A program made the translations under genes and the position numbers. Positions 1 to 8,768 of a stretch of 64,000 bases of DNA are shown one piece after another (within the stretch, counting starts at the first letter, position 1; each line of letters begins with the position of its first letter). This DNA comes from Acidilutibacter cellobiosedens (GTDB lineage Bacteria; Bacillota; Clostridia; Tissierellales; Acidilutibacteraceae), in contig NZ_CP035282.1 in NCBI RefSeq assembly GCF_004103715.1, forward strand, positions 186,001 through 250,000, given 5' to 3'. The notes beneath the pieces were generated by a model, which was given only the letters and a program-made list of their open reading frames with translations, did not search any database and was not told the DNA's origin.

Positions 1-1
1 T

Positions 2-220
2 AAGCTCGGAGCTTATCAAAATCGTCTTGAGCATACAATAAAAAATACGGATAATGCTGTGGAGAATTTGACATCATCTATGTCCAGAATAGAGGATGTG
101 GATATGGCATCCGAGATGTCCGAATATACGAAACTGAATATACTGCAGCAGGCAGGAACGGCAATGCTTGCTCAGGCAAACGAGCTTCCCCAGACTGTAT
201 TGCAGCTCTTAAGACAGTAG
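2..220 (+). CDS. flagellin, C-terminal end (partial)
   Basis: This is the last 72 codons of a flagellin, the filament subunit exported through the flagellar type III system. The open frame enters from the window edge and ends at a TAG. The visible residues carry the classic flagellin D0/D1 C-terminal helix: a segment with [19 protein letters not shown] followed by [16 protein letters not shown] and a terminal [11 protein letters not shown]. This helix pairs with the N-terminal D0 helix in the filament core. The following gene starts 13 nt downstream and looks like FliS, the flagellin export chaperone that binds this same C-terminal segment, so the two are probably co-transcribed. Confidence 0.93.
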   Translation, partial: KLGAYQNRLEHTIKNTDNAVENLTSSMSRIEDVDMASEMSEYTKLNILQQAGTAMLAQANELPQTVLQLLRQ

Positions 221-233
221 GAGATGATATTAA

Positions 234-674
234 TTGCTTAACAGATCAGAGGTGGAGAGGAGAATAGGCAGTACAAATTCTGCAGGACTTATTGCCATTC
301 TTTATGAAGCCCTTATAGATAATTTCAATGACAGTATTAAGGCAATAGAGAATAATGACAGGGAAACTTTGAACTTCATAAATAATAATTCAAGGGATAT
401 ATTAGCAGAACTTATATCCGTTTTAAAAGGGGATTCCGAGATAGCTCGTAATCTAAGGGAAATATATATCTATTTAAACAAACTTATAACAAAGGCTGAA
501 AATTTCAGAAATCCGGACTTATATGAATCCGCTGCAAAGATAGTCAGACCCCTTTATGATGGGTTTATGCAGCTTGAAGAATCCGAGGACCCGAAGGTTG
601 TTGCGGGATTAACCTATGGAAAGAATTTTGTTTCGGAATATAACTATAAAGAAGGTAAAACTTTTAAGGGATAA
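234..674 (+). CDS. FliS-like flagellin export chaperone
   Basis: A 146-aa helical protein directly after flagellin. FliS binds the flagellin C-terminus in the cytosol and stops premature polymerisation. The FliS pattern is visible: an early SAGLIAILYEALIDNFNDSI helix (FliS usually has P-x-x-L-I-x-M-L-Y-D-x-A), a central LISVLKGDSEIARNLREIY segment (FliS: L-x-x-x-L-D-x-x-x-G-G-E-I-A-x-N-L-x-x-L-Y) and a later RPLYDGFMQLEE. The start is TTG with an AGGAG about 10 nt upstream; no in-frame ATG lies close. It is rather divergent at the N-terminus, so a FliS paralogue is possible, but position and pattern agree. A strong terminator follows. Confidence 0.8.
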   Translation: MLNRSEVERRIGSTNSAGLIAILYEALIDNFNDSIKAIENNDRETLNFINNNSRDILAELISVLKGDSEIARNLREIYIYLNKLITKAENFRNPDLYESAAKIVRPLYDGFMQLEESEDPKVVAGLTYGKNFVSEYNYKEGKTFKG

Positions 675-694
675 AAGATTATTTTGCATAATAA

Positions 695-732
695 AAACCT
701 TTAACATTAAGAATAATGCTAAAGGTTTTTTT
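695..732 (+). terminator. intrinsic terminator of the flagellin/fliS unit
   Basis: A near-perfect stem (AACCTTTA-ACATTA paired with TAATGC-TAAAGGTT around an AGAA loop) followed by a run of T, just after the fliS-like stop. It also separates this unit from the convergent SRP RNA and can act in both directions. Confidence 0.85.
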
Positions 733-737
733 ATGTA

Positions 738-1004
738 GCCGTACACCCGGCTTTGACTTATTACCTTAGGTGTTACTTAGGTAGTTAACTCACATTAGGT
801 TTTCCTACGGCACATGAAAGTGTCTATTTACCGCTGCTTCCTTCCGGACCTGACGGGGTTCATAAATTTTCATTGCGCAGGGCCCAATAATCATTGCCAC
901 TTATCTAAGGCGAACCCTACTGCAAAAAAGCCGAGGCCGGGAATTCAATCCTGCTATAGCGGATTGCAGGTACAGGACACCGCTAATTTCCCATCTAGTA
1001 CGGC
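738..1004 (-). ncRNA. ffs: signal recognition particle RNA, large bacterial type
   Basis: SRP RNA, the scaffold for Ffh in co-translational membrane targeting. The minus strand holds the invariant domain IV (S domain) apical hairpin: complement of the bases around 835-865 with GTCAGGTCCGGAAGGAAGCAGC. The 5' end GCCGTAC (minus strand, 1004-998) pairs exactly with the 3' end GTACGGC (744-738), defining a closed molecule of about 267 nt. That length means the Alu domain is present, as in Bacillus and Clostridium scRNA, not the short 4.5S form. It follows tRNA-Ser by 11 nt on the same strand. Confidence 0.95.
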
Positions 1005-1015
1005 AAAGGTTAAAA

Positions 1016-1107
1016 TGGCGGAGAGGGCGGGATTCGAACCCGCGAGACGATATACTCGTCTACCCGCTTTCCAGGCGAGCGCCTTCAACCAACTCAACCA
1101 CCTCTCC
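1016..1107 (-). tRNA. tRNA-Ser (anticodon GGA)
   Basis: A class II tRNA on the minus strand. The acceptor stem GGAGAGG pairs with CCTCTCC, the anticodon loop is CTGGAAA (GGA, reads UCC/UCU), a long variable arm is present, the T-loop is GGTTCGAATCC, and the discriminator G is followed by an encoded CCA. The order tRNA-Ser then SRP RNA matches the Bacillus trnSL-Ser1/scr arrangement that normally lies just before dnaX; here the pair points away from dnaX. Confidence 0.95.
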
Positions 1108-2408
1108 GTGCGTTGCTCTACATATTATTATATATTGATATATGACTTATCAACTACAGAAATATATTATACATGAGAAATTTTTATATGTCAACAGATA
1201 TAAAAATTCATGATAGTGTCAATAGATTTGTTTTAACAAAATATCAAAAACTTAACGTCCTTCATTTTCTTATTATACCATTTCCATCTTAATTATTTAA
1301 GTAAATGCTGTTTAGATTATTTAGCTCTATATCCTTATTATTGACCTTAATTCTTTGTATAATCCTATCTTTTTACCCATCTCAACAGTCATCAACCTCT
1401 TGTTGTATGAATACTTATATTCGTTTATCGTATTTCTTAATTCTTTTATTAATTCATCTTGTTTGTTCTCTTTATCTTATTTTTTGGGCCATTATAATGT
1501 CATATACTTTGCCCCATTTCCCTTATATATTAACAATTTAGACAGATGGTAAACTTTTGCTTCGTTAGCCACGGCTATCCTGCAGGTCATCATTTCCCAT
1601 TTTACAATAATTTTTTATCCGTATGTAAACTTGCTTATAAAAAACCTAATATTTTAAAGTTATCTTACTATAATTTTTACTATTTGAAATACAATTTTTC
1701 TAAATCTGAGTGTACTCATCTAGTGTAGTCTGTCTTTCCTTTTTGTGATGTTTCATTCTTGTTATTTTCCTAAAAGCATCATATTTATTATACACCTTTA
1801 TTCATTTCTGAAGAGTATAATGACTATAAATATAATATTCGCCACAAATATCTTGGTGGCTTCCTTAAATTTGTTTAAAATATTAATGCTATTAGTTTTT
1901 AGCCGATATTTATGATGATATTGTTTCCAAAAGAAGATAGATGTTGAAAATGTTGGAAAATTACGAATTTATTTTGTTGAATATATTTTAAATAGATAAT
2001 ATAATCTAAATAGTATCTAGAAAAGTGACAAGAAAAACTAATTATTGATAAAGATGGATAACTAATTTAGAAAATAGAATAATTTGAATTTTGAAAAATA
2101 TATATTATAGTGATTAGACAATGTAAAAAAGTATATCAAAGTAAGTTTCTAAATTTTAGCTGGGCTATAAAGGATTGATTAGGATAAATAGGTTATCAAT
2201 TAAGAAGATAAAGTTTGAAAATGAATTTATTTAAATTAGTAAGCTGTTTCTTTAAGTTTTTTAATAGAAAAAATTTAAGATTTTGTTTTGTAATATTATA
2301 TCAAGGAAAACGTTTTTAAATTTAATCCCTAAAACGAGGTAAGTAAAATTAATGTTCTAATGTATTTTGAGATATTGATATTAGAATTACCAATAAAAGG
2401 GCAGGCAT
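1108..2408. other. AT-rich noncoding stretch
   Basis: About 1.3 kb with no convincing gene. The plus-strand open frames near 1305-1728 are Leu/Ile/Ser/Tyr-rich and lack ribosome-binding sites. On the minus strand, around 1326-1470, a short open piece contains DELIKELRNTINEYKYSYNK and may be a decayed gene. A GCCAC/GTGGC hairpin sits near 1841-1860. It lies between the tRNA and the peptide cluster and looks like decayed insertion DNA. Confidence 0.5.
1977..2005 (+). promoter_or_regulatory. possible sigma-A promoter upstream of the peptide cluster
   Basis: TTGAAT, exactly 17 bp, then TATAAT. It is the best promoter-like match upstream of the precursor genes, about 470 nt before the first. In DNA this AT-rich such a match can be accidental. 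Confidence 0.3.
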
Positions 2409-2429
2409 AAAGCCTCAAGGCTTTTTTTA
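2409..2429 (+). terminator. short intrinsic hairpin before the first precursor
   Basis: AAAGCC-TCAA-GGCTTT followed by T residues, about 50 nt upstream of the first Cys-rich peptide gene. It could end an upstream transcript or serve as an attenuator in the leader of the peptide operon. Confidence 0.6.
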
Positions 2430-2481
2430 AAATTCTTAAACTTTTTGAGAGTATATACTTATTTAGAAAGGGGTGGAAAGA

Positions 2482-2619
2482 ATGGAATGGATAAAAAAAC
2501 CAACACAAGCGGACCCAATGGATAATTGTGTTCTCTATGTAGGATTTGGTTGTCCGGAACATGATGAAGCATGTGTAATATATCTGTGCGCATGTAAATA
2601 TTGTATGATTAATTACTAA
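2482..2619 (+). CDS. Cys-rich precursor peptide 1 (radical SAM RiPP)
   Basis: A 45-residue peptide starting MEWIKKPTQADPMDN and then carrying six cysteines (positions 16, 24, 31, 36, 38, 41). AAAGGGGTGG lies about 6 nt before the ATG. It is the first of three small genes here that share the start M-[E/N]-W-I-x-x-P followed by a divergent Cys-rich core, which is the layout of a leader plus core peptide. The radical SAM/SPASM enzyme 200 nt downstream is the likely maturase. From memory the setting resembles the Clo7bot/CLI_3235 Cys-rich peptides with CcpM-type enzymes of Clostridium; I cannot verify the family. The chemistry (thioether or other) is inference. Confidence 0.72.
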   Translation: MEWIKKPTQADPMDNCVLYVGFGCPEHDEACVIYLCACKYCMINY

Positions 2620-2657
2620 TAGGTTGAATAATTAAAATCTCAAGGGTAGGTGATAAA

Positions 2658-2774
2658 ATGAATTGGATAGAAGAGCCTATTAATGAAGCTGAAATAGACT
2701 CATTTTGCGTAGTGAGAGTTTGTTCATCAAAAAAGGTTTGTCATACTTATTTATGTGTAATATTATTATCATAA
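2658..2774 (+). CDS. Cys-rich precursor peptide 2 (radical SAM RiPP)
   Basis: A 38-residue peptide beginning MNWIEEPINEAEID and carrying four cysteines (17, 22, 28, 33) spaced 5-6 residues apart. GGGTAGGTG precedes the ATG by about 6 nt. It shares the W-I-x-x-P leader start with its two neighbours, but the core is quite different. It lies 38 nt after precursor 1 and 42 nt before the radical SAM gene, so all three are probably one transcript. Confidence 0.7.
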   Translation: MNWIEEPINEAEIDSFCVVRVCSSKKVCHTYLCVILLS

Positions 2775-2816
2775 TATCTAAGGATTAATAGGAAAGCTAT
2801 TTGTTCAAAACAATTG

Positions 2817-3890
2817 ATGTATCGCTTTAATACAAACCATTTAACATTAACAATAGCTCCAACTTTAAAATGCAATTTTAATTGTGTTTATTGCTATGAA
2901 GATGGATATCGTTATACTACTATGGATAAGGAAACGCAAGATGCAGTGATAAAATTTGTAAAACAGTATATTGCTAATATATCTACCTTAACAGTTATGT
3001 GGTATGGTGGTGAGCCACTTTTAGCAATAGATACCATTGATTATTTAACTCAGGAATTTTTGAAATTATGTGGAGATAAGGTAAAATATACAGCAGCTAT
3101 GGTTACTAACGGATATAATTTAAATAAGGATAATGTTAATAGGCTCAAAAAATTAAAAGTTAAAAGGGTACAAATAACAATAGATGGGCCCAAAATTATA
3201 CATGACGAAAGAAGAAAACTATCAAACGGTAAGGGATCTTTTGACAAGATTATTTCCAATATACAAGAATCATATAATGAATTATCCATAACTATTAGAA
3301 TAAATATAGATAAAGACAATGTATCAAGTTTAAATAAATTATTGGGGGTATTTGAAGATGCTGGAATAAAAAACAAAGTTCCTTTTTATTTAGCACCAGT
3401 AGATAAAATTAATGATATTTGTTATGATATAAATTGCTTTAATTCATATGACTTTTCTATTGAAGAAATTAATTTTTATAAAATTGCACTTCAAAGGGGT
3501 TTCTATTCTGTTCCATTACCTCAACCTGTTTTAGGAATATGTGGAGCAGTTGCATTAAATAGCTATGTAATAGATCCTAAGGGAAATTTATATAAATGTT
3601 GGAATTCTATTGGACGGGTAGAGGAAAAGGTAGGGAATATATTTAATGGCATTAAATTTAATAACAATTTGCTTAAATGGCTTTTGTACAATCCTTTAGA
3701 GAATAACGAATGTAGGGAATGTAATGTTTTGCCTCTATGTATGGGAGGGTGCCCAGATCACATTATACAAAATGGTACCGCTAAATGTAATTCTATACGC
3801 TATAATGCCAAAGAAATTACTAAATTAATTTATGAAATTAAAAAAACAAATAAAGAAAAGTCTTGTGATGAGCATTATATGAAAGTATAA
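2817..3890 (+). CDS. radical SAM/SPASM peptide maturase
   Basis: A 357-aa enzyme predicted to cleave S-adenosylmethionine and modify the Cys-rich peptides beside it. The radical SAM cluster motif CNFNCVYCYE (C-x3-C-x2-C, about residues 19-26) is intact. The C-terminal third has SPASM-type cysteines for auxiliary Fe-S clusters: CGAV, then KCWN, then CRECNVLPLCMGGCPD and a last TAKC. This matches sactipeptide/ranthipeptide-type and CcpM-like maturases. The start is the ATG at 2817; a TTG codon precedes it directly, and the ribosome-binding site is weak, so coupling to precursor 2 is likely. Confidence 0.88.
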   Translation: MYRFNTNHLTLTIAPTLKCNFNCVYCYEDGYRYTTMDKETQDAVIKFVKQYIANISTLTVMWYGGEPLLAIDTIDYLTQEFLKLCGDKVKYTAAMVTNGYNLNKDNVNRLKKLKVKRVQITIDGPKIIHDERRKLSNGKGSFDKIISNIQESYNELSITIRINIDKDNVSSLNKLLGVFEDAGIKNKVPFYLAPVDKINDICYDINCFNSYDFSIEEINFYKIALQRGFYSVPLPQPVLGICGAVALNSYVIDPKGNLYKCWNSIGRVEEKVGNIFNGIKFNNNLLKWLLYNPLENNECRECNVLPLCMGGCPDHIIQNGTAKCNSIRYNAKEITKLIYEIKKTNKEKSCDEHYMKV

Positions 3891-4043
3891 TTTGCTTTCT
3901 TAGTCTTATTTTTTCCTAAAGTCTGTAGAACTTTGATGTATAAATTTACCTATAGAAAATAAAAAAAGGAAAATTTTGCTGATTAAAATGGGATTGTCTA
4001 TTGCTGATTATGAATATCACTTTATAGTTTAAAAATTAAAAAG

Positions 4044-4126
4044 TTGCTAAAAAATAGCAATTCTAATAAAATTAATTATAATTATGTACACCAGGATTAA
4101 ATCATAACTCCAAATAATTATAATTA
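4044..4126. promoter_or_regulatory. hairpin plus 13-bp perfect inverted repeat upstream of precursor 3
   Basis: A small hairpin TTGCTA-AAAAA-TAGCAA (4044-4060) is followed by a perfect 13-bp inverted repeat TAATTATAATTAT (4073-4085 and 4114-4126, 28-nt spacer). It ends 60 nt before the third precursor gene and could be a weak terminator plus an operator, but low complexity makes chance symmetry possible. Confidence 0.35.
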
Positions 4127-4185
4127 TTTAAAAACTTTTAGAGCTTCAAATAATAAATACTAATAAACTAAACGGGGGTATTTAT

Positions 4186-4347
4186 ATGGAATGGATAAGA
4201 GATCCATCAAGGAATATGGAATCTGTACAATGTTTAGGTTTATTATGTGGAGGGCTAGCTCCTCCTTGCGATACCTATGATCCTTGTTTTGTTGAATTTT
4301 GTGACAAGGTTTGTGATGATAAAACTTGTTTTATTCTTATTACTTAA
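4186..4347 (+). CDS. Cys-rich precursor peptide 3 (radical SAM RiPP)
   Basis: A 53-residue peptide beginning MEWIRDPSRNMESVQ and then carrying seven cysteines (16, 21, 28, 34, 39, 43, 48). The ribosome-binding site CGGGGG lies 7 nt before the ATG. The leader start is nearly identical to that of precursor 1, although the gene is downstream of the maturase and separated from it by about 295 nt, suggesting its own promoter. The divergent cores with a common leader suggest one enzyme processing several products. Confidence 0.72.
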   Translation: MEWIRDPSRNMESVQCLGLLCGGLAPPCDTYDPCFVEFCDKVCDDKTCFILIT

Positions 4348-5187
4348 ATTTTTATTATTCTTTATAAGAAGTTAGACTTATCTAAACAAAATATTGGTTA
4401 TTATCTTAATTTCTCATAACAAATAAGAATATGAGATATTGTCAATCTTAAAAAATAAACAAGTGATATTCAGAAATTAGCAAAGGTCATATTAATATGA
4501 GGATATCTACATGGTCGTCTATAAAAAGATAATAAATAATTTTGTTTTAAGGGCCAACCATGTAGATAGATACCCCATATTAATGATAAGTCATTTGTAC
4601 TATCGATGTACTATCAACTAGTCACCTGACTGATATCTTGTTCTAGTAGTGCTTAAATATTTAATAAGGAATAGTATAATTTTTAAGGCAGTGGATATCG
4701 ACACCTAGAAAGATAGTGAAAATATGTGAAAATAGCTGTATACAAGATTGAATGGTTTTATTTAAAACATTAAGCTGTTGTTGAATGGATTTAATACAAA
4801 TTACCTAACGGTAAGTAAGTTGATTAATAGAATAATTTACAACTTTTAACAATATTTAAGAATTTATTGTAGCAGTCTTGAGAGTGATAGCTATTTTTTT
4901 GAGTAGTGAGTTTGTTTTTACTCTATTATAACAGTAAAATTAACAAGTTTTTCTAAAGTAGTGTTATTAATATTGTCAACTGAAAAAAATTTAGATATTA
5001 TTGTTATAGATAGTACCAAAAGTATCAGGAAAACATCTTTTAGGAATCCAGATCTGAAAATTTGTAAAACAAAGTATCTAGAAATCTTATTTTTTCACGA
5101 TTCAAATTTTATGCAGTCTGAAATTTTGTTTTCTATTATAAGATTCGAAGTGTAAGGTGTTTATTATCAAGGTTTACTTCTTGTATT
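4348..5187. other. noncoding region with a 99-nt imperfect inverted repeat
   Basis: No supported gene. A 99-nt element (4488-4586) has arms of about 28 nt, both containing TAATATG, TATC and TACATGGT. A 64-codon open frame at 4961-5155 has no good ribosome-binding site and I do not call it. The stretch ends at the left terminus of the first IS21-family element. Confidence 0.5.
4488..4586. repeat. 99-nt imperfect palindromic element
   Basis: The left arm at 4488-4515 and the right arm at 4557-4586 are inverted copies differing by a 4-nt insertion and a few changes; the 11-bp core ATCTACATGGT is exact. The size and form fit a miniature inverted-repeat element or a large RNA hairpin. Confidence 0.5.
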
Positions 5188-5284
5188 TGTCAACCGAAAA
5201 TTAGGTCAAAAGACCATTTAATTTTAGGTCACTTTCTTGTAAATAAATGTGCCTCTAAAATTTGTGTACAAAGGCACAAATACT

Positions 5285-6049
5285 TTAAGCTGTTAAAGAT
5301 TTAATAGATGCACCATTTTCTCTTAATGTTTCTCTTAGCCGATAAGAATCACCCTCCATGTCGACAAGAATTGCCTTGTAAGTAAGTCTATCTATCATCG
5401 CACTTGTAACTGTCGGATCACCGAAAACCTCAATCCAACGCTCAAATGAAAGGTTAGAAGTAATTATTGTTGATTTCCTTGCTGCCCTTAAAGAAAGATT
5501 ATTAAACAGCAGATCTGTCCCTTCCCGGTCAAACGAGGTGTACCCAAGTTCATCTGCCACTACAAGGTCATATTTTTCAAATCTATTCTCAAAATATCTC
5601 AAGGTCTTAGCGCTATTGCTTTCCTTCAATGTAGTAACCAGTAGTGGAATTGTCGTGAACAGAACCTTATAACCTGCCATGCAAGCCTTTAATGCTAAAG
5701 CAATACTAACCATAGTTTTTCCGGTTCCCGGGTTACCGGTCATTATGATATTTTTGCCTTTTTCGATAAAATCAAGTGTTGCTAACTCAGGAAGTCTTTT
5801 CTGCATATCTACTGGGAGACAGTCAATTTCAATATCTTCAATATATTGCCTGTAAGGCAAATGTGCATTTCGAATACGACATTCAATGGAACGCTTATCC
5901 TTTTCTTCCATCTCATAAGTTAAAAGCTTATGAAGAAAATCCTCATAATCAGCCGCTTCAGATATTACTTCTTCATAGTGAGTTTTAATTCCTTTAAGTT
6001 TCAATATATTACAGTATTCTTTAATCTCTTCATTTAATTTAACCTTCAT
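5285..6049 (-). CDS. istB: IstB-like transposition helper ATPase
   Basis: An AAA+ ATPase of the IS21 family that oligomerises on target DNA and directs the IstA transposase. About 254 aa from the ATG at 6049, which follows the istA stop by 1 nt; a longer frame into istA is open but less likely. Walker A (MTGNPGTGKTMVSIAL) and Walker B (LVVADELGY) are intact, followed by the sensor STIITSNLSFERW. The reading frame is complete, so the element may still be active. Confidence 0.92.
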   Translation of the reverse strand: MKVKLNEEIKEYCNILKLKGIKTHYEEVISEAADYEDFLHKLLTYEMEEKDKRSIECRIRNAHLPYRQYIEDIEIDCLPVDMQKRLPELATLDFIEKGKNIIMTGNPGTGKTMVSIALALKACMAGYKVLFTTIPLLVTTLKESNSAKTLRYFENRFEKYDLVVADELGYTSFDREGTDLLFNNLSLRAARKSTIITSNLSFERWIEVFGDPTVTSAMIDRLTYKAILVDMEGDSYRLRETLRENGASIKSLTA

Positions 6050-6050
6050 A

Positions 6051-7634
6051 CTATACAGCCTCCTTGTTAAGCTTTCTTGATTGGAGTGCTGCAAGTTTAT
6101 CATAAATCGATAATGTGCTCCTTGATTTTTCAGTTAGATGATCATTTAATGGAACAGTAACGCAAATTTCTTTTTCCTTTCTACTTTCACAAATCACCTT
6201 AACCTTATCAGCACTCATATCCATTGGTGACAGTTTTTCAAGTTCCCTTAAAGCTTCTGTCACAGCATGGATTCCTTTTTCATAAATAATTTCTAAAACT
6301 TGTAGAAATGTCTTGGCATCTTTGGTATAATACTGTTCATAGATATATTTGATCTGGGTGTCCGTTTGGAGCAGTGCTGTGCTTCCTTTGAGGGCACCTG
6401 GTTTTTTATGTAGAGTTCTAAGATAATGATGAATCTCAATTTTCCAGTCATGCAGTTTAAAACTGCGGTCATGTTTAGCTACAATGCTGTTATCGTAGTA
6501 GATAATTATCTTATCTGTAAACATCTTCACTTTTACCATTTTACCAACTAATGTATCCGGCACAGAATAATGATTTTGACTTACCGTTACGGTCGAATAT
6601 TTGTCAACACGGTTTTCTGAATAAATACTGCTTTCAAACTTAGGTAAGTTAGGAAACAAGTGTTTTTGCTCTTCTTTAAAGATTTCCATCGGCACCAATC
6701 CGTTAGATGTTTCTTTATTATTAAGCTTCATACATTCTTCAAAAAGAAACTTGTTTGCTTCTGCAAGAGTGTCGAATTTGTCATTACCCGGCTCACTGAA
6801 TACTTTTCTTCTAACATATTCTACACTTCTCTCAACGTGGCCCTTTTCATTGCCTTTTGCAATATTCGTGAACCTAAAGTTGAATCCATAGTATATTGAT
6901 AATTCTGTCAATGCTTTTGTTGGCTCTTTTTCGAACAATCCAACAAATTTCTTAACTGCAACCCTCATATTATCATAGACCATTGTTCTAAAATTACCTT
7001 TGCAAAATGAGAAAAATTCTGCATGTGATTGTTGAAATGCTGGAGTATCTTGAGATTTAAAAAGCATTGAATATCTGATTCCGCTTTTAGCAGGAGTAAA
7101 AACTGCCATTTGATAAGCTTTATATCCTTCTCCCCCTATATCTAATTTTGCCGTACCCCAGTCAAATTCACATACATCTCCAAGAACATATTCTTGTCTT
7201 ATGAAAGCTTCACGATGCCTATCCTCGATTGTTTTAACTAATCTTTTAACTGATGAATAACTAATATTAAAATTTTTCTTTAACAAGTATTCATGAATAT
7301 CAATTTTTCTCATTTGCTGCTTTGACATACCGTTAGCACGCTTCCATTCATTAACCTTTAAGCATTCTTCAATTACTTCAATCATCTCAGATGTTACCTT
7401 GTTTGGCCCTCTGTTTTCAGAATTGTATTTTGGTTTTTCAACAATTGCTTGAATTAATTCTTTTGTATCTGTTTCAGGATTTTTTGCTAAAAGTTCTTGC
7501 TTTTGATTTTCATACTCATTTACATATTTATTTACAGTATCCTTGCTCATGTGAAGCTCACTGGCAATGCTTCGATTGCTCATACCGTCAATATGTTTAA
7601 GTATGATTTTTTGTTTTTGATTCAATTTTATCAC
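6051..7634 (-). CDS. istA: IS21-family transposase IstA
   Basis: A 527-aa DDE transposase. The N-terminus has a helix-turn-helix (HIDGMSNRSIASELHMSKDT) for end binding. The catalytic core shows D in CEFDWGTAKLD, D in MVYDNMRVAVKKF and E in GNEKGHVERSVEYVRRK, the expected triad of the rve/IS21 fold. The frame is intact and ends 1 nt before istB. It cuts and joins the TG...CA ends of the surrounding element. Confidence 0.93.
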   Translation of the reverse strand: MIKLNQKQKIILKHIDGMSNRSIASELHMSKDTVNKYVNEYENQKQELLAKNPETDTKELIQAIVEKPKYNSENRGPNKVTSEMIEVIEECLKVNEWKRANGMSKQQMRKIDIHEYLLKKNFNISYSSVKRLVKTIEDRHREAFIRQEYVLGDVCEFDWGTAKLDIGGEGYKAYQMAVFTPAKSGIRYSMLFKSQDTPAFQQSHAEFFSFCKGNFRTMVYDNMRVAVKKFVGLFEKEPTKALTELSIYYGFNFRFTNIAKGNEKGHVERSVEYVRRKVFSEPGNDKFDTLAEANKFLFEECMKLNNKETSNGLVPMEIFKEEQKHLFPNLPKFESSIYSENRVDKYSTVTVSQNHYSVPDTLVGKMVKVKMFTDKIIIYYDNSIVAKHDRSFKLHDWKIEIHHYLRTLHKKPGALKGSTALLQTDTQIKYIYEQYYTKDAKTFLQVLEIIYEKGIHAVTEALRELEKLSPMDMSADKVKVICESRKEKEICVTVPLNDHLTEKSRSTLSIYDKLAALQSRKLNKEAV

Positions 7635-7737
7635 TTCCTTCTCTTCCTCCTCCCAGTTTATACTGAAAGGATACCATATTTTCTTAAGAAAGTGACCTAA
7701 TTTTCAATGAGCCAGCTGACCTATTTTTAGATTAGCA

Positions 7738-7918
7738 TAAACACTTCTTAAAATACAACCGAAAAATGATATCAATGCCATCGTTTTTAGGCAGTTCAGG
7801 ATAGGCCTGTTTGAAAGATTTAATTTGTTTGATATTTATAAAAAATACAAACTTTATTATTAACAAAGAAATAAAATGAGACAATAGATTGCAAGGCTAT
7901 TTTCTCTAATAAAATATA
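7738..7918 (-). pseudogene. gene fragment trapped between two IS21 elements
   Basis: The 181 bp between the elements has an open minus-strand piece that reads toward IS 1 with SFKQAYPELPKNDGIDIIFR and stops within the first codons of that IS end. It looks like a protein-coding remnant, not random AT-rich DNA, but I do not recognise the protein. No promoter or ribosome-binding site is evident. Confidence 0.35.
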
Positions 7919-8042
7919 TGTTGGTTCCTTGCATGTTTTTTGCAAGAGGAAATTCCTCACTTTTGCAAATTTTTTTCCTCACCCCATAGGTGGGGAATTT
8001 TTGATCATTGCAGCCATCTTTCAACTTTTTATTCTGCGGTTA

Positions 8043-8768
8043 CTAAGCCGAAATACTTGATTCTCTCATCCTGTTGCTCTCCCCGGGGAAAAGCAGCAGG
8101 TGACAGTGGTGTAAAACTCTATCCAGTATTGCGGCTGTCATATCTTTATCATAAAAAACATTTATCCATCTTGAAAATTCAATATTAGTGTTTATAATCA
8201 GTGTTCTTTGTTCATAGCATTCGGATATAAGTTCAAACAACAGCCGGGCTCCTGTTACATCAAGGGGTACATATCCCCATTCATCACATATAATCAGTTC
8301 CGCTTTCATAATCTTTTTCATAAAACTGCTTAAGGTTCCTTCTTTCTTTGCTTCCGACAGTCTGTTAACTAATGCTGCCGTACGGTAAAAACGGGTTTCC
8401 ATCCCTTTTTTACAAGCTTCTACTCCTAATGCTATGGATAAGTGAGTTTTCCCTGTACCTACATTTCCGTACATTATGATATTTGTTTTGCTTTCACAAA
8501 ACTTTAACTCCTTTAAATACTCCGGTGTAACACCTGGAGGCAGGCTTATTTCATCAAACTTGAATCCGTTAAATGTTTTTATACTATAGAATCCTGCCTT
8601 GCTTATTAGTTTATCTATTCTTGCTGTTTTTCTGTGTTCTATTTCTTCCTGCAGTAGTTTAAGTAAAAATTCCTGATGATTTTCCCCTTCCGTTGTCTGT
8701 GCCTGTTCTGCCAGGTTTTGACTTAATCTGAGACGTTTACAGCATTCTCTGATTTCTTTATCTAACAT
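8043..8768 (-). CDS. istB: IstB-like transposition helper ATPase
   Basis: A 241-aa AAA+ ATPase partner of the IstA of the second element. Walker A (MYGNVGTGKTHLSIALG) and Walker B (ELIICDEWGYVPLD) are present, followed by RTLIINTNIEFSRW. Its start overlaps the istA stop by 7 nt, suggesting coupled translation. It is clearly different in sequence from the IstB at 5285-6049. Confidence 0.92.
   Translation of the reverse strand: MLDKEIRECCKRLRLSQNLAEQAQTTEGENHQEFLLKLLQEEIEHRKTARIDKLISKAGFYSIKTFNGFKFDEISLPPGVTPEYLKELKFCESKTNIIMYGNVGTGKTHLSIALGVEACKKGMETRFYRTAALVNRLSEAKKEGTLSSFMKKIMKAELIICDEWGYVPLDVTGARLLFELISECYEQRTLIINTNIEFSRWINVFYDKDMTAAILDRVLHHCHLLLFPGESNRMRESSISA

Larger units (their letters stand above)
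5188..7737 (-). mobile_element. IS21-family insertion sequence 1 (intact)
   Basis: About 2550 bp holding istA and istB on the minus strand. The ends begin TG: the left starts TGTCAACCGAAAATTAGGTCA and the right (complement) TGCTAATCTAAAAATAGGTCA, an imperfect 21-bp terminal repeat. A second internal copy, TTAGGTCACTTTCTT, occurs near each end, the multi-repeat end typical of IS21. I see no clear target duplication. It sits inside the RiPP block, together with a second, different IS21 element 181 bp away. Confidence 0.85.

Noticed and set aside
814-1176. 120-codon plus-strand open frame
   Set aside because: It is the complement of the SRP RNA and tRNA-Ser genes.
1305-1728. Hydrophobic plus-strand open frames
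   Set aside because: No ribosome-binding sites; composition is that of AT-rich DNA read in the Leu/Ile/Ser frame.
2400-2430. c-di-GMP riboswitch before precursor 1
   Set aside because: GGCA...AAGCCTC superficially resembles part of a GEMM riboswitch, but the paired helices and second half are missing.
2329-2562. 77-codon minus-strand frame
   Set aside because: It is opposite the well-supported precursor 1 and lacks an RBS.
4961-5155. 64-codon frame before IS 1
   Set aside because: No convincing RBS and no recognisable domain; possibly a remnant but unsupported.
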